DNA of 10,118 bases, taken from assembly GCA_017995275.1 (NCBI GenBank), contig JAGOJE010000023.1, positions 1-10,118 on the forward strand. Direction: 5' to 3'. Within the stretch, counting starts at the first letter, position 1. Each line of letters begins with the position of its first letter. Positions 1-5,971 of the stretch are shown here, in pieces. The position numbers were made by a program, and so were the translations under genes. Under the pieces are notes generated by a model. It did no database searches. It saw only the letters and a list, made by a program, of their open reading frames with translations, and had not been told where the DNA came from. The DNA is from Rickettsiaceae bacterium. GTDB lineage: Bacteria; Pseudomonadota; Alphaproteobacteria; Rickettsiales; Rickettsiaceae.

Positions 1-400
1 TACTTGAGCTTTCCATAAGATTTTGAGCCTCTTTTTTGATTTCAGGGTCTATATCTGGTACGGCATTTATTCCCATCACCAATCCATTTATATAAAGCCC
101 AGTACCACCAACTATTATAGGCAGTTTTTTACTTTCTAAAGTTCTTATGGCAATAGATGCAGCATCTATATATTTTGCTACAGAAAAATGACTTCCAATA
201 GATAAGTAATTATATAAATAATGAGGTATTAATTTTTTATCACCCTCTGTGGGGGAAGCAGTAAGAATTGGTATTTCCTTATAAATCTGCATAGAATCTG
301 CATTTATTATTGCTCCATTTGATAGCTCACACAGTCTAGCAGCAAAAGCGGATTTACCACTTGCAGTTGGTCCACATATTATGACTATCCTTTTTTTCAT
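1..400 (-). CDS. miaA: tRNA dimethylallyltransferase MiaA, N-terminal part (runs off the left edge)
   Basis: MiaA transfers a dimethylallyl group to N6 of A37 in tRNAs that read codons starting with U, the first step towards ms2i6A. I translated this from the raw minus strand: the ATG is at 400-398 and 133 codons are present. Visible motifs are the P-loop GPTASGKS (residues 10-17), the NADSMQIY segment (33-40), PHYLY (59-63, the usual PHHLY) and the GGTGLYINGL segment (98-107). The family is about 300 residues long, so more than half of the gene, including the rest of the tRNA-binding part, lies outside the window. The start codon overlaps the rsmD stop in an ATGA arrangement, which suggests translational coupling. 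There is no Shine-Dalgarno sequence in front of it. Family assignment is secure. The break is only the window edge, not a truncation. Confidence 0.95.
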   Translation of the reverse strand, partial: MKKRIVIICGPTASGKSAFAARLCELSNGAIINADSMQIYKEIPILTASPTEGDKKLIPHYLYNYLSIGSHFSVAKYIDAASIAIRTLESKKLPIIVGGTGLYINGLVMGINAVPDIDPEIKKEAQNLMESSS

Positions 401-954
401 GATACATCATTTATAGAAGGTTTTAATATCAGCAATTTGCTGTTACCATAGATTCTCTCAGCCATAATTTCGTAGCTTTCAGGGATTTTAACATCTTCTT
501 TTCTTGCAACTTCTACCAATATTGTAGAACTTGCTTTTAGCCATCCATTTTTATGTAAAGATATAAGAGCGCTTTCAGCAAGAGATTTAAAATATGGTGG
601 GTCTATAAATATTACATCATATTGCATTTTAGCTTTTGGTAGATTTGAGGCATCGAGAATTAAATAAGAAAAACTTTCTGATTCGCCTATTTGCTTAGTA
701 AATTCCTTGATTGATTTTATATGAGAAGCTTGCATATCTATGCATGTTGCAAAAGCAGCTCCGCGAGATATGCTTTCAATAGCAAGACTCCCAGTGCCAG
801 AAAAAAGATCGAGAACATTTGCGCCTTTTAGCATATTTCCAGAAGATAAAATGCTAAATATTGCCTCTTTCAGCTTGCCTGTTGATGGTCTGTAATTTGC
901 GCCTTTTATCGTAGGTATAGCAAGGCCTTTTAATCTACCAGATATTATTTTCAT
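397..954 (-). CDS. rsmD: 16S rRNA (guanine(966)-N(2))-methyltransferase RsmD
   Basis: This is a SAM-dependent methyltransferase that by family modifies the N2 of G966 (E. coli numbering) in 16S rRNA of the small subunit. The 185-residue length is normal. The N-terminal MKIISGRLKG and the RPSTGKLKEAIFSIL segment (22-36, RPTTDRVREALFNIL-like in relatives) are typical of RsmD. The SAM-binding motif I is VLDLFSGTGSLAIE (47-60). The catalytic DPPY is at 118-121, inside IFIDPPY. The start overlaps the stop of the upstream pseudouridine synthase by 4 bp (ATGA), and the stop overlaps the miaA start in the same way. It therefore sits inside a translationally coupled RNA-modification trio. I see no ribosome binding site of its own, in keeping with coupling. 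Confidence 0.95.
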   Translation of the reverse strand: MKIISGRLKGLAIPTIKGANYRPSTGKLKEAIFSILSSGNMLKGANVLDLFSGTGSLAIESISRGAAFATCIDMQASHIKSIKEFTKQIGESESFSYLILDASNLPKAKMQYDVIFIDPPYFKSLAESALISLHKNGWLKASSTILVEVARKEDVKIPESYEIMAERIYGNSKLLILKPSINDVS

Positions 955-1652
955 AAAGACAATTTATTTGTTATGTTTGTTTCAATAACATCTCCTGGAT
1001 TCAATTTCCCTAGTGAAAATGGACCGTAAGATATGCGAATTAATCGATTTACTTTTAGACCAAAATGAGTAAATATTTTTCTTATTTCTCTGTTTTTTCC
1101 CTCTGTTAAATGCACTTCAAACCAGTTGTTTGTAGAGCCAGATTTCAACAAATTTATTTCTTTCGGTTTATAAAAGATCCCTTCTATATTTACCCCATCT
1201 TTTGCTTTTGAGATTGCTTCCATATCAACTTTCCCAAAGGTTCTAACCTTATATATACGCAAGAAATTATTGCTAGGTAATTCTAATTTTCTTGCAAGAT
1301 CACCAGAATTGGTAAGTAGAAGTAAACCTTCGCTGTTTAGATCCAACCTTCCTACAGATATTACTCTTGGTAGATTTTTTGGTAAATTTGTAAAAACAGT
1401 GGGGCGATTTTCTGGATCTTTATGAGTAGTTACAAGTCCTACAGGCTTGTAATATAACCACAAACGAGGTTTTGATGTTTCGCTAATTTGCTTTCCATCT
1501 ATCGTGACTATATTTTCTTCAGAAATATTAAGTGCAGGAGTCTCTACTATTTTCCCATCAACAGCAACTCTTCTTTCCAGAATTAGCTTTTCAGCATCCC
1601 TCCTAGAGCAATAGCCAGAATTGCTAATTACCTTTGCTAATCTAGATGACAT
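951..1652 (-). CDS. rluB: rRNA pseudouridine synthase, RsuA/RluB/RluE family
   Basis: This enzyme isomerises a uridine of rRNA to pseudouridine. An N-terminal S4 RNA-binding domain covers about residues 3-55, with the typical RLAKVISNSGYCSRRDAEKLI start. The catalytic domain follows, with KPVGLVTT (69-76) and the catalytic block GRLDLNSEGLLLLTN (101-115), whose Asp104 is the expected nucleophile. A TEGKNREIRK segment near the C-terminus is the family's RNA-contact motif. At 233 residues it is a compact member without the long basic tail of E. coli RluB. The S4 domain and alphaproteobacterial context favour RluB (23S helix 89), but RsuA or RluE specificity cannot be excluded from sequence alone. 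The first 16 bp overlap the end of asd. A GAAG 8 nt before the ATG may serve as a weak ribosome binding site. Confidence 0.88.
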   Translation of the reverse strand: MSSRLAKVISNSGYCSRRDAEKLILERRVAVDGKIVETPALNISEENIVTIDGKQISETSKPRLWLYYKPVGLVTTHKDPENRPTVFTNLPKNLPRVISVGRLDLNSEGLLLLTNSGDLARKLELPSNNFLRIYKVRTFGKVDMEAISKAKDGVNIEGIFYKPKEINLLKSGSTNNWFEVHLTEGKNREIRKIFTHFGLKVNRLIRISYGPFSLGKLNPGDVIETNITNKLSL

Positions 1653-2653
1653 ATTAATTCTTCAGCTATCTGTACAGCATTTAAAGCAGCTCCTTTACGG
1701 AGATTGTCGCATGTTACCCACATATTTAATGTATTTGGTTTTGTTTTATCTTCACGTAACCTCATTACAAAAACTTCATCTTCACCGACTATTTCTACAG
1801 GTGTTATGTAAGATGTATCGCTATTTTGCAATATCATTCTTACGCCATCAGCTTCGAATAATATTTCTCCTGCTTCTTCTGCTGTAATTTCTTTCTCAAA
1901 CTCTACATTCATAGATATCGAATGACCAGTGAAGATTGGCACTCTCACGGAAGTGACAGTTGTAAGCGCGTGCTCTCCTAAAATTTTGCCTATTTCACAT
2001 GCTATTTTTACTTCCTCATCTGTATAACCATCTTCTTCAAAATCACCTATTTTAGGTATTAAATTAAATGCGATTTGCTTTTCAAAAAAATCATTCTGCA
2101 ATTGCTGTAACAAGAACTTGCTTTTTGTTTGATCGTGTAACTCATCCATAGCAGATCTTCCAGCGCCAGAAGTTGATTGATAAGTTGAAGCAACAATCCT
2201 TTTTATTCTTGCTGCATTATCAAGTGGTTTTAGTGCTACGCACATTGGAATTGCAACGCAATTAGGATTAGCAATAATCCCTGATTCTTTATATTTTCTT
2301 ATTAGATGACCATTTACTTCTGGAACTATCAAAGGTACATTTTCATCCATTCTAAATAGCGATGTTTTATCTATCACAACTGCTCCAGATTTTACAGCAT
2401 CAGGAACAAATTTTCTAGAAATATGAGACCCTGCAGAGCTAAATACAATATCTATATTTGAAAAATCAAAATTGTCTAAACTATCTACTGTCAGAGTTTT
2501 ATTTTCGCCAAAACTTATTTTCTTGCCAAGAGATTCTGAAGATGCCAGTGCGTAGAGATTTTCTACAGGAAAATTGCGTTCTGCAAGAATATTGATAGTT
2601 TCACGCCCAACATTACCGGTTGCTCCAACTACTGCTATATTATATTTTTTCAT
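1637..2653 (-). CDS. asd: aspartate-semialdehyde dehydrogenase
   Basis: Asd reduces L-4-aspartyl phosphate with NADPH to aspartate semialdehyde, the branch point towards diaminopimelate/lysine and threonine/methionine. In a reduced genome it most likely feeds peptidoglycan diaminopimelate. The 338-residue protein begins with a Rossmann NADP site, VVGATGNVGRE (8-18). The active-site Cys132 lies in NPNCV, Gln159 in STYQS, the SGAG loop at 162-165, Arg237 in SVRVP and His244 in TGHS; Arg101 would bind phosphate. All catalytic residues are therefore in place. One oddity is VVIDKTSLFRMD (92-103), where relatives usually have Asn in place of Lys96 and Ala in place of Leu99. It lies 23 bp downstream of the HIT gene and overlaps the next gene by 16 bp, so it is mid-operon. 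Only a weak GGAT precedes the start. Confidence 0.96.
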   Translation of the reverse strand: MKKYNIAVVGATGNVGRETINILAERNFPVENLYALASSESLGKKISFGENKTLTVDSLDNFDFSNIDIVFSSAGSHISRKFVPDAVKSGAVVIDKTSLFRMDENVPLIVPEVNGHLIRKYKESGIIANPNCVAIPMCVALKPLDNAARIKRIVASTYQSTSGAGRSAMDELHDQTKSKFLLQQLQNDFFEKQIAFNLIPKIGDFEEDGYTDEEVKIACEIGKILGEHALTTVTSVRVPIFTGHSISMNVEFEKEITAEEAGEILFEADGVRMILQNSDTSYITPVEIVGEDEVFVMRLREDKTKPNTLNMWVTCDNLRKGAALNAVQIAEELICHLD

Positions 2654-2676
2654 TTTAAATCCGATTAATTGTTTGA

Positions 2677-3027
2677 TTATACGTCGTTTTTTATAGATCT
2701 TGTACCACCTAATATGTGACTATGAAAGTGGAAGACTTTTTGTCCGCTTTGTTCTCCAACATTAGATGATATTTTGAAGCTCTCAAGACCAGCGTCTTTG
2801 GCTATTTTTGCTACTGTAGAAAAATAATAGCTTACATCTTCTGCTGGAGCTTTCGTAACAAAGTCTGAGTAATCTTTATATTCGCCTTTTGGAATAACTA
2901 ATATATGAACTGGTGCTACTGGGGCTATGTCCCAAAATGCTATAAGTTTATCATCTTCATAGACTTTTTTTGCTGGGATCTCATCCCTTAGTATTTTTGC
3001 AAATATATTGTTCTTATCATATGTCAT
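2677..3027 (-). CDS. HIT-family nucleotide hydrolase (HinT-like)
   Basis: This is a small cytosolic histidine-triad protein of 116 residues, the usual length. The start NIFAKILRDEIPAKKVYEDD is typical of HinT-like proteins. The substrate-binding stretch runs from Asn89 through GEQSGQKV to the triad His100-Phe-His102-Ser-His104, followed by ILGG. Members hydrolyse purine nucleoside phosphoramidates or AMP conjugates; the physiological substrate in bacteria is mostly unknown. A strong AAAGGAG on the minus strand (plus-strand 3034-3040) lies 6 nt before the ATG and overlaps the stop codon of the upstream gene, so this start is well supported. In gene neighbourhoods HIT genes are often housekeeping passengers, and nothing here ties it to a specific pathway. 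Confidence 0.93.
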   Translation of the reverse strand: MTYDKNNIFAKILRDEIPAKKVYEDDKLIAFWDIAPVAPVHILVIPKGEYKDYSDFVTKAPAEDVSYYFSTVAKIAKDAGLESFKISSNVGEQSGQKVFHFHSHILGGTRSIKNDV

Positions 3028-3033
3028 AAATAG

Positions 3034-3040
3034 CTCCTTT
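3034..3040 (-). promoter_or_regulatory. strong Shine-Dalgarno of the HIT gene
   Basis: The minus strand reads AAAGGAG, 6 nt before the ATG at 3027-3025. It is one of only a few clear ribosome binding sites in the window. It overlaps the TAA of the upstream gene (3042-3040), so terminating ribosomes could reinitiate here. Confidence 0.75.
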
Positions 3041-3957
3041 TATTTTCTTTTGAATATTATAGCGTCAGATACAGTTCTTTGCACTTTTTGTCCCAAATTT
3101 TCTTCGTTATCTCCAGTAGTAACATTTATTACTTTGCCTTTTATCCATAAAGTTGAAGATCCACCTCCATCCAAATTAATAGCTGATATACATCCTATTT
3201 TTTTCATCAGATTTGCAAGTTCTAACATTGTTAGTCCAGATATTGTGCCAGTGAAGGAATTTTTTAAGATCTCTTTCAGTTCTGATATCGTAATTTCATC
3301 CACTTTCTTATGTTTATAATTCTTCAGCAATCCATCCGACTGTTCTTGTAATAGAGATTGTACATCTGCAAGGCTCATTGAGTATATATCCTTTTCATAT
3401 CTATGTTCGGCAACTACTATAACAATGGTTCCATCTTTCTTTGTTCCAATAGCGGTGCGAGCATGTTGTGCGTAAAAAGGTTTTTTCTTACTTAAGGCTT
3501 TTTTATCTACAATTCCATTTTTTACTAAAAATGGAATGCCAGAAACTGCAGATAATCCGTCCTTGAGATATTTTTGAGAATAATCATGCACTATCGACAA
3601 TTTCTCATTTTCTAGAATAACCAATGGCACCTTTGCGTTTTTTTTAAGGGCATATTTGTGGCCATTGATTATTAAAGTTCCGCTAGGAGATCCATTATTT
3701 TTAGCAGTAATGTAAAAAAATCCTCCGTTGATAGCTATTTCTGCATGATGCTTTTTAGCCATTGATTCAACTGTTTCCCTGCCAGACTTATTATCAGCTC
3801 TTACTAAATAGGCTTTATACATTGCGGGACTCATTGTGACTATATGTATAACATGATTATCAATTTCTTGTCTTTCATAACCATACCAATTTTCTAAAGC
3901 TTGTGAATGGCTAGTACTTAGTATTAGTGCTAGTGTAAGAAGTAGTTTTTTAATCAT
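3040..3957 (-). CDS. secreted phosphodiester glycosidase (NAGPA-domain) family protein
   Basis: The protein has 305 residues. Residues 1-20 form a signal peptide: a basic MIKK, a leucine-rich core and a likely cleavage after SQA. It is therefore exported to the periplasm or beyond. The family hallmarks are AINGGFF (75-81), the HARTAIG segment (165-171) and NLDGGGSSTLW (261-271). These match the phosphodiester glycosidase domain, related to the enzyme that uncovers GlcNAc-phosphate-mannose in animals and to the sporulation protein YngK/SpoIIP-neighbour family in Firmicutes. The expected role is cleavage of a sugar-phosphodiester bond in an envelope or extracellular glycan; the substrate is unknown. 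The segment at about 190-240, before the NLDGGG motif, is longer than I expect for the family and carries three similar amphipathic helices (see findings). It is the first gene of the minus-strand operon, with a candidate promoter in front. The start has no clear ribosome binding site, but it gives a proper signal peptide. Confidence 0.82.
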   Translation of the reverse strand: MIKKLLLTLALILSTSHSQALENWYGYERQEIDNHVIHIVTMSPAMYKAYLVRADNKSGRETVESMAKKHHAEIAINGGFFYITAKNNGSPSGTLIINGHKYALKKNAKVPLVILENEKLSIVHDYSQKYLKDGLSAVSGIPFLVKNGIVDKKALSKKKPFYAQHARTAIGTKKDGTIVIVVAEHRYEKDIYSMSLADVQSLLQEQSDGLLKNYKHKKVDEITISELKEILKNSFTGTISGLTMLELANLMKKIGCISAINLDGGGSSTLWIKGKVINVTTGDNEENLGQKVQRTVSDAIIFKRK

Positions 3958-3995
3958 TCAATTTAGCAGTTTTTATAATTTTTTATTAAAACAGA

Positions 3996-4025
3996 CTTGT
4001 AACTTTATCTTTTTACGACTATTTA
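3996..4025 (+). promoter_or_regulatory. candidate (possibly heat-shock type) promoter of hslVU
   Basis: CTTG at 3996-3999 is followed, 18 bp later, by ACTATTT at 4018-4024. This matches the alphaproteobacterial sigma-32 pattern CTTG-N17/18-CYTATNT except for the first base of the second box. The same stretch also reads as a weak sigma-70 promoter, TTGTAA-17-TATTTA (3997-4025). hslVU is a classical heat-shock operon, which makes the first reading attractive. In AT-rich intergenic DNA such matches arise by chance, so this remains tentative. No CIRCE element is present. Confidence 0.35.
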
Positions 4026-4052
4026 CTATACTGGTTTTAAATCCACAATCAA
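4025..4052 (-). promoter_or_regulatory. candidate sigma-70 promoter of the minus-strand operon
   Basis: On the minus strand a -35 box TTGATT (plus-strand 4047-4052) and a -10 box TATAGT (4025-4030) are separated by 16 bp. Each differs little from TTGACA and TATAAT. Transcription would start near 4018, leaving a leader of about 60 nt before the start at 3957. The call rests on sequence match and position only. Confidence 0.5.
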
Positions 4053-4064
4053 AAGATATTTATA

Positions 4065-4634
4065 ATGTTTGGAGTAAGTAACAAAACAGAATTGCATGGT
4101 ACTACCATATTATGCTTAAAAATAGGAAATGACGTAGTAATAGCAGCAGACGGTCAGGTTTCTCATGGTGCTACTGTTCTAAAATCAACAGCGCGTAAGC
4201 TTAGAACATTGGCTGGGGGAACTATAGTTGCTGGTTTTGCTGGGTCCACAGCGGATGCTTTAACCCTTTTTGAAAGGTTAGAAGCTAAGCTTGAAAAACA
4301 TTCTAATCACCTTGTTAGATCTTGTGTAGAACTTGCTAAAGACTGGCGTATGGATAAATATTTGCGCCGCCTAGAAGCAATGATGATAGTTGCAGATAAG
4401 GAAAACATCTTAATTTTGACAGGTAATGGTGACGTTGTTGAACCAGAATATGATGTTGCAGCAATAGGATCTGGAGGGATATATGCGCTTTCTGCTGCAA
4501 GAGGTATCAAGCAAGTGAACAAAGATCTTTCAGCCGAAGATATAGCAAAAATAGCAATGAATATAGCGGCTGATATTTGTGTATATTCCAACCATAATAT
4601 AATAATCGAAAAGGTTACAGAAAATGGTAAATAA
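4065..4634 (+). CDS. hslV: ATP-dependent protease peptidase subunit HslV
   Basis: HslV is the proteasome-beta-like peptidase of the cytosolic HslVU (ClpYQ) protease. A 12-residue propeptide ends in HG, and autocleavage would expose Thr13 as the N-terminal nucleophile (TTILCLK). Counting from that Thr as residue 1, the conserved Asp17 (in AADGQVS) and Lys33 (in TARKLRTL) are at exactly the right distances. The 189-residue length is normal for alphaproteobacteria. AIGSGGIYALSAARG (133-147) carries Ile where I expect Asn (GSGGNYA). The start has no Shine-Dalgarno sequence, yet it gives the expected propeptide length. The gene ends 11 bp inside hslU and is first in its operon. A possible heat-shock-type promoter lies upstream. 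Confidence 0.97.
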   Translation: MFGVSNKTELHGTTILCLKIGNDVVIAADGQVSHGATVLKSTARKLRTLAGGTIVAGFAGSTADALTLFERLEAKLEKHSNHLVRSCVELAKDWRMDKYLRRLEAMMIVADKENILILTGNGDVVEPEYDVAAIGSGGIYALSAARGIKQVNKDLSAEDIAKIAMNIAADICVYSNHNIIIEKVTENGK

Positions 4635-5967
4635 AAAAGCAACTTCACAATTAATGGGGAAGACTCCGCGTGAAATAGTAAAGGAACTAGATAGATATAT
4701 AATAGGCCAGAATGATGCTAAAAAAGCTGTTGCAATAGCTCTTCGCAATAGAAATAGGCGTAAGATGCTAAGCAGCGCTATGCGTGAGGAAATAGTGCCT
4801 AAAAACATACTTATGATAGGTCCTACTGGTGTTGGTAAAACTGAAATTGCCCGTAGGCTTGCAAAGCTTAGCAACTCTCCATTCATAAAGGTGGAAGCCA
4901 CAAAATTTACTGAAGTTGGCTATGTGGGGCGTGATGTTGAGTCTATAATTAGAGATCTTGCAGATATAGCTGTAAATATACTTAAAACTTCTGCTTGTGA
5001 TGAAGTGAAAGAAGCAGCAAAATTAAAAGCTGTGGAACGTTTGCTAGATGCTCTTGTCGGTAAGACTGCAACTGCGGAAACTAGGGATAAATTTCGTCAA
5101 AAAATCTGGAGTGGAGAGATAGATAATACAGAAGTTGAAGTGCAAGTTTCTGATACTAGTTCTTCCTCTACGAGTTTTGAAATTCCTGGTATGCCTGGGG
5201 CTGCGATGGGAGTTTTAAATATGAAGGATATACTTGGCAAGGCACTTGGATCTGAAAGGATGAAAACGCGTTTGTTAAAAGTATCTGAGGCTATCGAAAT
5301 CTTTACATCAGAAGAATCCGATAAGATGATAGATGAAGAAAAAATTACAGATAATGCCCTGCGTCTTCTTGAAAATGACGGGATAGTATTTTTAGACGAA
5401 ATAGACAAAATAGCTTCTAGATCTGCCGGAAGTACTGGTAGGGGTGAAGTTAGTAGAGAGGGAGTTCAGAGAGATCTTCTTCCCCTCATTGAAGGTACTA
5501 TAGTAACTACGAAATACGGGCCTGTAAAAACAGATCATATATTGTTTATTGCTTCAGGTGCATTTCACATAGCAAAACCATCAGACCTTCTTCCGGAGCT
5601 TCAGGGGCGGTTACCTATAAGGGTTGAGCTCAGCTCTCTTACCGTGGAGGATATGGTAAGAATTCTAACAGAACCAGAAAATAGCCTTTTAAAGCAATAT
5701 ACAGCTCTTATAGGCACAGAAGGAGTAGCCATAGAATTTTCTGAGGACGCTGTAAAAAGAATTGCTGAGTATGTTGCTGAATTTAACAACGACGTTGAAA
5801 ATATTGGAGCAAGGCGTCTTCATACTATCATGGAAAAGTTGCTTGAAGATGTGAGCTTTGATGCAAGCGACATGAAAGAGACGAAGGTTGTTATAAATCG
5901 TGACTTTGTAGAAAAACAGCTTTCATCATTGAGTAAAAATGCTGATTTAGCAAAATTTATATTGTAA
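4624..5967 (+). CDS. hslU: ATP-dependent protease ATPase subunit HslU
   Basis: HslU is the hexameric AAA+ unfoldase that docks on HslV and feeds it substrates. It starts with the typical TPREIVKELDRYIIGQ (14-29). Walker A is GPTGVGKT (66-73), the substrate-gripping pore loop GYVG is at 99-102, and Walker B is IVFLDEID (254-261). The PELQGRLPIR block (324-333) carries the expected arginine. The family-specific I-domain lies between the pore loop and Walker B, at about 105-235. The C-terminus LAKFIL matches the tail that inserts into HslV and activates it, so the protein looks intact at 447 residues. The first ATG overlaps hslV by 11 bp, with AAGG 9 nt upstream. A second ATG at 4654 (residue 11) is possible, but it has no ribosome binding site. 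Confidence 0.97.
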   Translation: MVNKKATSQLMGKTPREIVKELDRYIIGQNDAKKAVAIALRNRNRRKMLSSAMREEIVPKNILMIGPTGVGKTEIARRLAKLSNSPFIKVEATKFTEVGYVGRDVESIIRDLADIAVNILKTSACDEVKEAAKLKAVERLLDALVGKTATAETRDKFRQKIWSGEIDNTEVEVQVSDTSSSSTSFEIPGMPGAAMGVLNMKDILGKALGSERMKTRLLKVSEAIEIFTSEESDKMIDEEKITDNALRLLENDGIVFLDEIDKIASRSAGSTGRGEVSREGVQRDLLPLIEGTIVTTKYGPVKTDHILFIASGAFHIAKPSDLLPELQGRLPIRVELSSLTVEDMVRILTEPENSLLKQYTALIGTEGVAIEFSEDAVKRIAEYVAEFNNDVENIGARRLHTIMEKLLEDVSFDASDMKETKVVINRDFVEKQLSSLSKNADLAKFIL

Positions 5968-5971
5968 ATAT

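Noticed and set aside
1621..1887. Plus-strand 88-codon open frame opposite asd and rluB
   Set aside because: It lies antisense to two well-supported genes. Its leucine-rich translation has no domain and looks like a shadow of the other strand.
3008..3319. Plus-strand 103-codon open frame opposite the glycosidase-like gene
   Set aside because: The minus-strand frame carries a signal peptide and family motifs. The plus-strand frame has none and no ribosome binding site.
3958..4064. CIRCE or other known heat-shock operator upstream of hslV
   Set aside because: No TTAGCACTC/GAGTGCTAA inverted repeat or similar element is present in the gap.
4307..4901. Minus-strand open frames opposite hslV and hslU
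   Set aside because: They are antisense to highly conserved coding sequence, overlap each other, and their translations resemble no protein I know.
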